A stretch of DNA of 39,016 nucleotides from NCBI GenBank assembly GCA_046263055.1, contig JBHELO010000108.1:1-39016 (forward strand), given 5' to 3'. Shown here in pieces: positions 7,219-14,846 of the stretch. Origin of the DNA: DATAQC01 sp046263055 (GTDB lineage Bacteria; Actinomycetota; Acidimicrobiia; Acidimicrobiales; AC-14). Under the pieces are notes generated by a model. The model did not search any database. It worked only from the letters and a program-made list of their open reading frames with translations, and had not been told where the DNA came from. The position numbers and the translations under genes were made by a program. Numbering within the stretch: position 1 is the first letter of the stretch; the number at the start of each line of letters is the position of its first letter.

Positions 7219-8246
7219 GCGGGCCCCGCCCGGCGCCGTCGGTCACCGCCGTCGTCGTCGCCTACGGGGACGACCCGTGGCTCGAGCGATGCGTGGCATC
7301 GGTACTGGCCTCCGAGGGGGTGGACCTCGACCTGGTGGTGGTGGACAACGGCTGCACGTCGGGCGTGGTTGACCGCATCGAGGGGTGGGACGGGGTGACG
7401 GTGCTGCGGCCGGGGCGCAACCTCGGGTTCGCCGGGGGGTGCAACGCCGGCGCCGCCCGGGCCGGGGGAGACGTGGTGGCCCTCCTGAACCAGGACGCCA
7501 CGGTGGCCGCCGACGCCTTGGCGGAGTTGGCGGCGGTGGCCGCCGAGCCCGGCATCGGCGCGGCCACCGCCAGCGTGCGGCTGGCCGACGACCCGCGCCT
7601 CCTCAACAGCGCCGGCAACCCGGTGCACGTCCTCGGCTTCAGCTGGGCCGAGGGGTTCGGCCAGGAGGCCAGCGGGTGGGCGGGGCCGTCGGCGGTGGCC
7701 TCGGCCAGCGGGGCGGCCATGGCCATGCGCCGGGATGTCTGGCGGGCGCTGGGCGGCTTCCCCGACGAGTACTTCGCCTACGGCGAGGACCTCGAGCTGA
7801 GCATCCGGTGCTGGCAGCGCAAGCTGGAGGTGCGCTACGTGCCGTCGGCGGTGGTCGTCCACCGCTACGAGTTCAGCCGGAACCCCCGAAAGCTCTACCT
7901 GCTGGAGCGCAACCGCCTGATCTCGGTCCTCACCCTCTACCAGGCGCGGACCCTCGCCCTGCTGGCACCCGCCCTCCTGGCCGCCGAGGTGGCCATGGCC
8001 GCGGTGGCCGCCCGCCAGGGGTGGTTCCGGCAGAAGGCCGCCGGATGGGGATGGGCGGTGCGTCATCGACGGTGGGTCACGGCCCGGCGCCGGGCCGTGC
8101 AGGCCGCCCGCCTCGTGCCCGACCGCGAGCTGCGCCACCTGTTCACCGCCACCCTCGACCCCGCCATGCTGGCCCTGCCCGCCTGGGTGGCCCCCGCCAA
8201 CCGCCTGCTCGCCTCCTACTGGGCGGCGGTCAGCCGGGCGCTGTGA
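7209..8246 (+). CDS. Glycosyltransferase family 2 (rhamnosyltransferase-like)
   Basis: Cytoplasmic, inverting GT-A enzyme of 345 residues. SVTAVVVAYGDD starts the nucleotide-binding fold. VVVDNGCTSG, PGRNLGFAGGCNAGA, the metal-site region ALLNQDATV (NND replaced by NQD, still with an Asp) and the acceptor-side FAYGEDLELSIRCW are all in the usual order. A C-terminal hydrophobic stretch near 245-265 (LALLAPALLAAEVAMAAVAA) probably attaches it to the membrane. GTG 7209 lies inside the last codons of the repeat protein (10-base overlap), so translation is likely coupled. This is the same class as the GT2 enzymes at 12960 and 31319. Donor and acceptor cannot be read from sequence; rhamnose or another deoxyhexose is common for the class. 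Confidence 0.88.
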   Translation: MAVGGPRPAPSVTAVVVAYGDDPWLERCVASVLASEGVDLDLVVVDNGCTSGVVDRIEGWDGVTVLRPGRNLGFAGGCNAGAARAGGDVVALLNQDATVAADALAELAAVAAEPGIGAATASVRLADDPRLLNSAGNPVHVLGFSWAEGFGQEASGWAGPSAVASASGAAMAMRRDVWRALGGFPDEYFAYGEDLELSIRCWQRKLEVRYVPSAVVVHRYEFSRNPRKLYLLERNRLISVLTLYQARTLALLAPALLAAEVAMAAVAARQGWFRQKAAGWGWAVRHRRWVTARRRAVQAARLVPDRELRHLFTATLDPAMLALPAWVAPANRLLASYWAAVSRAL

Positions 8247-8266
8247 GCGGCGGTGGGAGCCGCCGC
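8247..8266 (+). terminator. Hairpin directly after the GT2 stop codon
   Basis: GCGGCGG (8247-8253), a 6-base loop, CCGCCGC (8260-8266): a perfect 7-bp stem beginning at the base after TGA. It lies before the promoter of the amidase gene, fitting a transcript boundary. Confidence 0.4.
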
Positions 8267-8302
8267 CGGGTCCGCCCGGCCCGGGGCCCGGTGGCCGGTC
8301 GG

Positions 8303-8308
8303 TAGGCT
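8303..8308 (+). promoter_or_regulatory. -10 element (TAGGCT) upstream of the amidase gene
   Basis: TAGGCT would start RNA near 8315, leaving a leader of about 80 bases before GTG 8396. That leader contains the 12-codon ORF at 8361. Confidence 0.35.
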
Positions 8309-8360
8309 GTCCCGCCGTCCCGTGTTCCTGGCCTCGTCCGTCGCGGAAGGTGACGCCGCC

Positions 8361-8399
8361 ATGCCCGTCGTTCCCACCTCGAGAGGGCACCGCTCGTGA
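8361..8399 (+). CDS. Possible 12-residue leader ORF
   Basis: ATG, eleven further codons and TGA (peptide MPVVPTSRGHRS), preceded by GGAAGG at 8345-8350. Its stop shares bases with the amidase GTG (GTGA at 8396-8399), so termination could feed initiation of the next gene. It may equally be chance; no homology can be judged at this size. Confidence 0.25.
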   Translation: MPVVPTSRGHRS

Positions 8400-10135
8400 G
8401 GCCCCGGCGGCCGGCGGCGTGGCGGCGCGCCGTGGCGCGGGGGGTGGGCGTCGCCGCGGTGGCAGTGTTGGGGGCCACCGGCCTGGCCCTGCCGGCGGCG
8501 CCGCCGACCACCCCCGTCCTGGAGGCCAAGGCCCACGACATCGCCGACCAGGCGGTGGCCGCCGGGCGCTCGGTGCAGGTGGACACCGGGCTGCCGACCG
8601 AGGCGGTCGGCGTGGACTGGAACGGCACCGGGGACGGGGCGGTGGAGGTGCGGGCCCTCGACGGCGGGTCGTGGACCCCCTGGCTGCGCCTCGAGGGCAA
8701 CCCCACCGAGGGGCCGGACGTCACGTCGCCCGAGCACCGGGCCCGCACCGGCGCGGGCCCGCTGTGGGTCGGCCACGGCGTGGGCAAGGTGGAGGTGAGG
8801 GTGGTCGAGGGCGACCTGCGGGGCCTCCGCCTCCACGCCATCCGCTCCGAGGACCCGCCCGGGGGCGGCTTGCGCCCCGCCGCCGCGGTGGTCGGCCAGC
8901 CCCCCATCGTCTCCCGGGCCGCCTGGGGGGCGGACGAGTCCTACCGCCACTACGCCCCGGGCTGCGGGCAGCCCGGGTACGCCGACGCCGTGCACTTCGC
9001 CGTGCTCCACCACACCGCCACCGCCAACGACTACACGCCGGCCGACGGCCCGGCCCTGGTGCGGGCCATCTACTACTTCCACACCCACACCAACCTGTGG
9101 TGCGACATCGGCTACAACCTGCTGGTCGACCGGTACGGGCAGGTGTACGAGGGCCGCTACGGCGGGGTAACCCGGCCGGTGATCGGCGCCCACGCCGCCG
9201 GCTTCAACACCGGGAGCACGGGCGTCGCCCTCATCGGCACCTTCCAGACCGACGCCGTCCCGCAGGCCATGTACACGGCCCTGCGGGGCCTGCTCGACTG
9301 GAAGCTGGCGTACCACGGCGTCAACCCGCTGGGCACGGTGGCCGCCTCGGGGACGGTGGTGCCGGCCCTGGCCGGCCATCGCGACCTCAACTCCACCGAC
9401 TGCCCGGGGGACCTGGCCTACGGCCTCCTGACCCAGCTCCGGGGCCAGGTGGCGGCCGCCGTCTCCGCCGCCATCGACAAGCCGGCGGTGGCCCGGGGCC
9501 CGACCTACTACCTCCGGGGTTGGCCCTCGTCGGGGCCGGCCGACACCACGTTCTCGTTCGGCGACGCCACCGATGTCCGCCTCCTCGGCGACTGGGACGG
9601 CACCCACACCCGGACGCCCGGCGTGTTCCGCAACGGCGCCTGGTACCTGCGCAACTCCGACACGACCGGAGTGGCCGACGTGTCCTTCGGGTTCGGCGAC
9701 GCCGGCGACATACCGGTGGTGGGCGACTGGAACGGTGACGGCGTGGACACCCCGGGGGTGGTGCGCAACGGCGTCTGGTACCTGCGCAACTCGAACACCA
9801 CGGGCACGGCCGACGTGGTGATGGGCTTCGGCAACGCCGGCGACGTGCCCGTGGTGGGCGACTGGGCCCACCTCGGCCGGGACACGCCGGGCGTGGTGCG
9901 CAACGGGACCTGGTACCTGCGGGCGTCCACCACGTCGGGTCCCGCCGACGCGTCGTTCGGGTACGGCAACACCGGCGACGTGCCGGTGGTGGGCGACTGG
10001 AACGGCGACGGCACGTCCACGCCCGGGGTGGTCCGCAACGGCATCTGGTACCTGCGCAACGACAACTCGGCGGGTACCGCCGACGTGACGTTCGGGTTCG
10101 GCAACACCGGCGACCGCCCGCTGGCCTGGTCCTAG
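8396..10135 (+). CDS. Exported PGRP/N-acetylmuramoyl-L-alanine amidase with C-terminal repeat module
   Basis: Secreted zinc amidase of 579 residues predicted to cut the peptide from muramic acid in peptidoglycan. A basic N-terminus and hydrophobic stretch (ARGVGVAAVAVLGATGLAL) form the signal. Residues about 45-150 are a beta-rich domain often found before PGRP domains in actinobacteria. The amidase domain covers about 180-355: PIVSRAAWGADE, AVLHHTATAND with His205, and GHRDLNSTDCPG with His328 and Cys336. These three match the T7-lysozyme-type zinc ligands, including the 8-residue His-Cys spacing. Residues 372-579 are four 45-residue repeats plus a half unit ending GDRPLAW. A ribosome site GAGAGG (8381-8386) precedes the GTG. 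The repeats may hold the enzyme on a wall polymer. Confidence 0.9.
   Translation: MRPRRPAAWRRAVARGVGVAAVAVLGATGLALPAAPPTTPVLEAKAHDIADQAVAAGRSVQVDTGLPTEAVGVDWNGTGDGAVEVRALDGGSWTPWLRLEGNPTEGPDVTSPEHRARTGAGPLWVGHGVGKVEVRVVEGDLRGLRLHAIRSEDPPGGGLRPAAAVVGQPPIVSRAAWGADESYRHYAPGCGQPGYADAVHFAVLHHTATANDYTPADGPALVRAIYYFHTHTNLWCDIGYNLLVDRYGQVYEGRYGGVTRPVIGAHAAGFNTGSTGVALIGTFQTDAVPQAMYTALRGLLDWKLAYHGVNPLGTVAASGTVVPALAGHRDLNSTDCPGDLAYGLLTQLRGQVAAAVSAAIDKPAVARGPTYYLRGWPSSGPADTTFSFGDATDVRLLGDWDGTHTRTPGVFRNGAWYLRNSDTTGVADVSFGFGDAGDIPVVGDWNGDGVDTPGVVRNGVWYLRNSNTTGTADVVMGFGNAGDVPVVGDWAHLGRDTPGVVRNGTWYLRASTTSGPADASFGYGNTGDVPVVGDWNGDGTSTPGVVRNGIWYLRNDNSAGTADVTFGFGNTGDRPLAWS
9509..10132 (+). repeat. Four and a half tandem 135-bp units in the amidase gene
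   Basis: Units start at 9509, 9644, 9779, 9914 and 10049 (last one truncated). The third has lost the calcium-type loop (DWAHLGRDTP in place of DWNGDG.DTP), and the first has DWDGTHTRTP. This is the same periodicity and the same truncated end as at 6592-7215. Confidence 0.85.
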
Positions 10136-11658
10136 TGGGCCCGGGCCTATCCGCCCGGCACCCTCCACCGGCGGCCGGCGCCGGCGGGCCCGGGTGGCGG
10201 CGGGCGGGCGTCGGGCGCATCGCCGGCCGGGGCGGGGACGGCTCGGGGGCCACCCGCCAGGCCATGTCGGTGGGCGTGGGGCTGGTGGTGCTGGGCGTCA
10301 CCGCCTACGGGTTCCTGCTGCTCTCGGCCCGGGCCCTGGGCCCCGGCCGCTACGGCTCCCTGTCGGCCCTGTGGGCCATGGTGTTCCTGGTCGGCCCCGG
10401 GTTCTTCGTGCCCCTGGAGCAGGAGCTGGGCCGGTCCCTGGCCGCCCGCCGGGCCCGCGGTGAGCCCGAGGGCGGGGTGGCGGGGCGCGCCGCCCGGCTG
10501 GGGCTGGCAGGCACCGCCCTGCTGGTGGCCGGGGTGGCCGTGGCCCAGGCCCCCCTGCTGCACCGGCTCTTCGACGACCAGCCCCTGTTGCTCGCCGGCT
10601 TCGGCCTGTCCCTGGTCGGGTACTGCGGCGAGCACCTGGTGCGGGGCGGCCTGGCCGGGCGGGGGGAGTTCGGGCGCTACGGGGCGGTGCTGGGCACCGA
10701 GGGTGCGTTCCGGCTGGCCGGGTGCGCGGTACTGGCGCTGTTGGGCGTGGCATCGGCGGGGCCCTACGGCGTCGTGCTCGGTGCCGGCCCACTGGTGGCC
10801 GCCCTCGTCGGTCGGGCCCGGTGGGGCCCGGCGCGCCGACTGGCCCGGCCGGGCCCGGGGGGCACTGCCCGGGCGGGCGGCACTGCCCGTGCGGGCGGCA
10901 CTGGCCGGGCGGGCGGCACTGGCCGTGCGGGCGGGCACCGCCGCGAGGCCGACGGCCCGGCGGTAACAGCCGGAGCCGCGCCCGGCGCGCCGGGGACGTA
11001 CCGGGACCTCACGTCGGCCCTGGGCTGGCTGCTGGCCGCCTCGGTGGCGGCCCAGCTCCTCGTGAACGCCGGGCCCCTGGCCGTCAAGGTCCTCGCCACC
11101 CCCGAGCAACGGCCGCTGGCCGGGCGCTTCCTGGCCGGGCTGGTCATGTCCCGGATCCCGCTGTTCCTGTTCCAGGCCATCGAGGCGTCCTTGCTGCCCC
11201 GCCTCTCGGAGCTGCACGCCTCCCGGCGCCAGCGCGAGCTGCGATTGGCGCTGCGCCGCCTGGTCCTGGCCGTGGGCGCGGTGGGCGCCGCCACCACGCT
11301 GGGCGCCGCCACCGTCGGGCCCCCGCTGCTGCGGGTGCTCTTCGGGCCTGCCTTCCGGCTCGGGCGCCTGGACCTGGCCCTGCTGGCCGGCGCCAGCGGC
11401 GGGTACATGCTGGCCGTCACCTTCGCCCAGCCCCTGATCGCCCTGACCTCTCCCGCCCGGGTGGCGCTGGGGTGGACGGTCGGTCTGGTGGCCTTCGGGG
11501 GGACCACACTGGCCACCTCCGGCCTACTGGCCCGGGTGGAGTGGGGCTTCCTGGCCGGGTCCTTGACGGCGGCGGCGGCCATGGCCGCGCTGCTCCTGCC
11601 CCTGCTGGGCAGGGAGCACCCCGACGTGGCGGCGCTGGCCCCGGTCACGCCGGTGTGA
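10135..11658 (+). CDS. Polysaccharide flippase-like multi-spanning membrane protein
   Basis: A 507-residue protein with about 10-12 hydrophobic segments (for example MSVGVGLVVLGVTAYGFLLL near 44-63, then YGSLSALWAMVFLVGPGFFV). The pattern ALGPGRYGSLSALWAMVF near 70 is typical of the MATE/Wzx-like polysaccharide biosynthesis family, which flips lipid-linked sugars across the membrane. The GTG shares one base with the amidase stop (TAGTG). About 40 residues precede the first membrane segment, so the true start may be later (ATG 10264). The large central loop (about 240-275) contains a Gly/Ala/Arg repeat encoded by four 18-bp copies. With a Wzm/Wzt exporter nearby, it could serve a second glycan or protein glycosylation. 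Confidence 0.75.
   Translation: MGPGLSARHPPPAAGAGGPGWRRAGVGRIAGRGGDGSGATRQAMSVGVGLVVLGVTAYGFLLLSARALGPGRYGSLSALWAMVFLVGPGFFVPLEQELGRSLAARRARGEPEGGVAGRAARLGLAGTALLVAGVAVAQAPLLHRLFDDQPLLLAGFGLSLVGYCGEHLVRGGLAGRGEFGRYGAVLGTEGAFRLAGCAVLALLGVASAGPYGVVLGAGPLVAALVGRARWGPARRLARPGPGGTARAGGTARAGGTGRAGGTGRAGGHRREADGPAVTAGAAPGAPGTYRDLTSALGWLLAASVAAQLLVNAGPLAVKVLATPEQRPLAGRFLAGLVMSRIPLFLFQAIEASLLPRLSELHASRRQRELRLALRRLVLAVGAVGAATTLGAATVGPPLLRVLFGPAFRLGRLDLALLAGASGGYMLAVTFAQPLIALTSPARVALGWTVGLVAFGGTTLATSGLLARVEWGFLAGSLTAAAAMAALLLPLLGREHPDVAALAPVTPV
10861..10932 (+). repeat. Four tandem 18-bp copies inside the flippase-like gene
   Basis: GGCACTGCCCGGGCGGGC and three near copies at 10861, 10879, 10897 and 10915. 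Each encodes GT(A/G)RAG. Copy-number change would stay in frame and only lengthen or shorten a predicted loop. Confidence 0.9.
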
Positions 11659-11711
11659 GGCGGGGCGGGACCACCGTCCAGCCTCCCGGCCGCTCGCAGA
11701 AGCCCCGACGC

Positions 11712-11717
11712 TACGAT
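11712..11717 (+). promoter_or_regulatory. -10 element (TACGAT) upstream of the DPM1-like gene
   Basis: TACGAT overlaps the first possible ATG (11716) and lies 10 bases before ATG 11728. If used, it rules out the first ATG as a start and leaves a leader of only a few bases. Confidence 0.4.
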
Positions 11718-11727
11718 GCGCGCACCC

Positions 11728-12525
11728 ATGGGCGAGCATCGCAGGGACGCCGATGCCCCGGGCCGGCGGCCCGACCGGGTGCTCGTCATCGTGCCCGCCT
11801 ACCAGGAGGAAGAAGCCCTCCCCGGCGTCCTCAAGGAGTTGGCCGAGGAGGTCCCCGGCTACGACGTGCTGGTGGTGGACGACGGCTCGCGGGACGCCAC
11901 GTCGGAGGTGGCGCGGGCGGCCGGGGTCCCCGTCGCCCCCCTCCCCTTCAACCTCGGGGTGGGCGGCGCCCTCCGGGTGGGGTTCCTCTACGCCCTGCGC
12001 CACGGCTACGACCGGGCCGCGCAGTTCGACGGTGACTGCCAGCACGACGGCACCGAGATACCCCGGCTCCTTGCCGCCCTCGACGCCGGGGTCGACCTCG
12101 TCATCGGCAGCCGCTTCGCGGCCGGCGGCGCCGATGACGCCAGTGAAGCCGGTGATGCCGGCCCGGACGACTACCCGGTGGGGCGCACCCGCCGGGCCGC
12201 CATGCGCCTGCTGGAGCGGATCGTGCTCCTGCTCTCCGGGCAGCGGCTCACCGACACGTCGTCGGGGTTCCGGGGTTTCTCGGCATCGCTCATCGAGTAC
12301 TTCGCCCTCAACTACCCGGTGGAGTACCTCGGGGACACGGTGGAGGCCCTGCTGCTCGCCCACTACGCGGGGTTCGAGATCGCCGAGGTGCGGGTGGCCA
12401 TGCGCCACCGGGTGGGGGGCACGCCGTCCACGCGCAACCTCCGCCTGGCGTACCACTACTGCCGCCTCATCGTCGTCCTCGGGGCGTCGGCGTCCCGGCC
12501 CCGGGCGAGGGGGCGCAGCCGGTGA
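11728..12525 (+). CDS. DPM1-like family 2 glycosyltransferase
   Basis: GT-A enzyme of 265 residues that likely loads a sugar onto polyprenyl phosphate, or otherwise transfers from a nucleotide sugar at the inner membrane face. VLVIVPAYQEEEALPGVL opens the fold, VVDDGSRDAT and FNLGVGGALRVGFLYA follow, and QFDGDCQHDGTEIP provides the DxD-type metal site. GSRF and TDTSSGFRGFS are typical of the dolichyl-phosphate mannose synthase-like group. No C-terminal membrane anchors are seen. I prefer ATG 11728 over 11716 because a -10 hexamer covers the latter. It overlaps the DUF2304 gene by GTGA; GT2 plus DUF2304 is a pair I know from many polysaccharide loci. Confidence 0.86.
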   Translation: MGEHRRDADAPGRRPDRVLVIVPAYQEEEALPGVLKELAEEVPGYDVLVVDDGSRDATSEVARAAGVPVAPLPFNLGVGGALRVGFLYALRHGYDRAAQFDGDCQHDGTEIPRLLAALDAGVDLVIGSRFAAGGADDASEAGDAGPDDYPVGRTRRAAMRLLERIVLLLSGQRLTDTSSGFRGFSASLIEYFALNYPVEYLGDTVEALLLAHYAGFEIAEVRVAMRHRVGGTPSTRNLRLAYHYCRLIVVLGASASRPRARGRSR

Positions 12526-12950
12526 CGGTGCGGACACACGTGCTGGTGGTGGCGGTGGCCCTGGGCGGCGTGGCCTTCATCCTCGGCCAGCTCCGCCATC
12601 GCCGCCTCAGCGCCAAGTACGCGGTGCTGTGGCTGGGCCTCGGGTCGGGCGCCCTGGTGGTGGCCGTCTTCCCCGGCATCCTCGACGCCGCCTCCCGCTG
12701 GCTCGGCATCCCCTACGGCGGGACCACCGCCTTCCTGGTGGCCATCGTGGTGCTGACGATGCTCTCGGTCCACTACTCGCGGGAGGTCAGCCGCCTCGAG
12801 GAACGTAGCCGGGCCCTCGCCCAGGAGGTGGCCCTGCTACGCCAGCGCTTCGGCGAGCTGGAGTCGCCGGCGGCGACACGGGCGCCGGTCGGGCCGGCGC
12901 CGGCGGCACGGCACCAGGCCACCGGCGAGGCGGGCGGGCCGGGCCGGTAG
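12522..12950 (+). CDS. DUF2304 small membrane protein
   Basis: A 142-residue membrane protein. Three hydrophobic helices are visible: THVLVVAVALGGVAFILGQL (about 5-24), KYAVLWLGLGSGALVVAVF (about 32-50) and AFLVAIVVLTMLSVHY (about 68-83). Next comes a charged coiled-coil-like helix (REVSRLEERSRALAQEVALL) and a low-complexity tail. RLSAKYAVLWL is typical of DUF2304. The family usually sits beside DPM1-like glycosyltransferases and is thought to assist polyprenyl-linked sugar transfer; its biochemical role is not settled. GTG 12522 overlaps the upstream stop, so the two proteins are made in a coupled way. Confidence 0.85.
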   Translation: MTVRTHVLVVAVALGGVAFILGQLRHRRLSAKYAVLWLGLGSGALVVAVFPGILDAASRWLGIPYGGTTAFLVAIVVLTMLSVHYSREVSRLEERSRALAQEVALLRQRFGELESPAATRAPVGPAPAARHQATGEAGGPGR

Positions 12951-12953
12951 CCT
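12948..12953 (+). promoter_or_regulatory. -10 element (TAGCCT), leaderless start
   Basis: TAGCCT, 6 bases, GTG 12960: identical in sequence and spacing to the element before 5791. It lies at the very end of, and just after, the DUF2304 gene (whose stop is at 12948-12950), so the following GT2 may have its own transcript. Confidence 0.5.
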
Positions 12954-12959
12954 GCGGGC

Positions 12960-14834
12960 GTGGCCCCCCGCGTGAGCGACGCCGCCGAGGGCGGCCCGGC
13001 TCCCGCCTCGTCCCCGTCCTCGCCGGCAGACGGCGGCCGCCCGTCGGTGACCGTGGTGGTGGTCAACCTGGACGGCGAGAAGCTACTCCCGCCCTGCCTG
13101 GACTCCTTGCGGGAGCTGGACTACCGGGGGGACCGGGAGCTGGTCGTGGTGGACAACGGGTCAACCGACGGCTCCCTCGACCTGCTGGCCGACCGCTACC
13201 CGGAGGCCACCGTGCTGCCCCAGGGCCGCAACGTGGGCTTCGCGGCCGCCGTCAACGCCGGGGCCCGGGCCGGCGCCGGTCGGTACCTCGCCCTGCTCAA
13301 CAACGACATGCGGGTGGACCCCGGGTGGCTGGCGGCGCTGGTCGACAAGGTGGACCCCGCCACCGGCACCGTGTGCGCGGGTGGCTTGATCCTGTCCGAC
13401 GACGGCTCGGTGGTGGACTTCGCCGACGCCGGCATGTCCTTCGACGGGCGCGGCGACCAGCCCGAGTTCGGGACCCCGCTGGCCGACGTCGACGTGGTCG
13501 ACGGCCGCGAGCTGCTGTTCGCCTGCGGGGGGTCCCTGCTCGTCGACCGCCAGGTGTTCGTGGACGTGGGTGCCTTCGACGAGGCGTTCTTCGCCTACTC
13601 GGAGGACGTCGACCTGGGCTGGCGACTGAACCTGCTCGGCTACCGGGTGGTGCTGGCCGCCGGCGCCCGCTCGTTCCACCTCCACCACGGGACCGCCGGC
13701 CGCTTCCCGCGCTACCAGCGCCAACTGCTGCTGGACCGCAACGCCCTCGCCGCCGCCATCAAGAACTACGACGACGCCCACCTGGCCGAGGTCCTCCCCG
13801 CCGCCCTCCTGCTGCTGGCCAAGCGGGGCGTGCTGCGGGCCGGGATCGACCGCCGGGCGTTCGACATCGGCGGCTCGGCCGAGGAGGAGCAGGTGGTGAG
13901 CCGAGAGGCCCTGGCCGCCATGGTCGCGGCGGCCGACGTCACCGACGACCTGGCTGGGCTGTGGGAGCGGCGGCGGGCCGTGCAGGCGGCCCGGCGGTGC
14001 TCGGACGAGGAGCTGATCGCCCGCTTCGGCCACCCGCTACGGCCCCCGTACCTCGACGCCGGCTACCTGGCCGACCAGGTGTCCGCCCTGCGGGCCCTCC
14101 GCCTGGACGACGCCTTCCTCCGCCAGCGGGCGGCCCGGGTCGTGGTGCTGGCTGCCGCCGACGACGGCCCGCTGGTGGCGGTGGCCGCCGCCGCCGCCCG
14201 CCGGGCGCCCACCACCGTCGTGGCCGGCGCCGACGCCGACCCGGTGGCTTGGCAGGCGGCCGACGTGGTCGTGGGCCGCCCGTCGGGCCTGGACGCGGCC
14301 CCGCCCCTCGGGCGGTGGCCGGTGGTCGTGGCCGCCGTCGACGGTGGGCCGCCGGCCACCCTTCCGGCCCGGACCGACGCCGTCCTCCTGCTCGACGACG
14401 AGCGCCGCCCCGAGTGGGCCGGTGCGCGGCCCGGCGCCGAGACCCGCCCGGTGCTGCTCGACGCCGGCCCCGAGGCCCTGGTGGCGGTGATCGACGCCCC
14501 GTGGCGGCACCGAGAGGCCCGCCCCCGGGCGGCATGGCAGAACGCCGCCAGCGAGGACGTCAACCTCCTGCTCGACGCCCGACTGGCCGAGCGCCTGGCC
14601 GTCGAGCGCCGGCTGGCCGAGGAGCAGCACGCCCATTGGCTGCACCTCCAGGCATTGGCTGCCACCCGGGTGGCGCTGGAACGCCGGCGCGACGAGGTGG
14701 AGCAGCTCCGGGAGCGGGTGGCGGCCGGAGCCTCCGCCGCCGGGCTTCGGTCCCGGGTGGCCATGGCCGTCCACGATCCCCGACGGGCCCTTGGCTGGCT
14801 GGCGGCCCGGGCCCGCCGCGCCCTCGCCCCCTGA
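12960..14834 (+). CDS. Large family 2 glycosyltransferase with extra C-terminal domain and coiled coil
   Basis: A 624-residue protein. After a disordered start, the GT2 domain runs from about 28 to 290: SVTVVVVNLDGEKLLPPCL, VVDNGSTDGS, GRNVGFAAAVNAGA, ALLNNDMRVDPGW (intact NND metal site) and FAYSEDVDLGWRLNLLGY. The C-terminal half has no clear family. One stretch (about 385-440: RVVVLAAADDGPLVAVAAAA, then DVVVGRP) looks like a degenerate Rossmann layer. Residues about 535-590 are a strongly charged heptad region (ARLAERLAVERRLAEEQ) likely to form a coiled coil. It starts as a leaderless GTG. The role is chain extension or decoration of the surface glycan; the C-terminal region may organise partner enzymes. 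Confidence 0.85.
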   Translation: MAPRVSDAAEGGPAPASSPSSPADGGRPSVTVVVVNLDGEKLLPPCLDSLRELDYRGDRELVVVDNGSTDGSLDLLADRYPEATVLPQGRNVGFAAAVNAGARAGAGRYLALLNNDMRVDPGWLAALVDKVDPATGTVCAGGLILSDDGSVVDFADAGMSFDGRGDQPEFGTPLADVDVVDGRELLFACGGSLLVDRQVFVDVGAFDEAFFAYSEDVDLGWRLNLLGYRVVLAAGARSFHLHHGTAGRFPRYQRQLLLDRNALAAAIKNYDDAHLAEVLPAALLLLAKRGVLRAGIDRRAFDIGGSAEEEQVVSREALAAMVAAADVTDDLAGLWERRRAVQAARRCSDEELIARFGHPLRPPYLDAGYLADQVSALRALRLDDAFLRQRAARVVVLAAADDGPLVAVAAAAARRAPTTVVAGADADPVAWQAADVVVGRPSGLDAAPPLGRWPVVVAAVDGGPPATLPARTDAVLLLDDERRPEWAGARPGAETRPVLLDAGPEALVAVIDAPWRHREARPRAAWQNAASEDVNLLLDARLAERLAVERRLAEEQHAHWLHLQALAATRVALERRRDEVEQLRERVAAGASAAGLRSRVAMAVHDPRRALGWLAARARRALAP

Positions 14835-14846
14835 GGGCGGCTCAGG
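14830..14846. terminator. Hairpin between convergent glycosyltransferase genes
   Basis: CCTGAG (14830-14835), 5-base loop, CTCAGG (14841-14846). The left arm includes the TGA stop of the plus-strand gene, and the right arm ends one base before the stop of the minus-strand gene. The symmetric arrangement fits a bidirectional terminator. Confidence 0.35.

Noticed and set aside
11716..11727. Start of the DPM1-like enzyme at the first ATG
   Set aside because: That ATG lies inside the TACGAT -10 box, so it would not be in the transcript. Kept only as an alternative.
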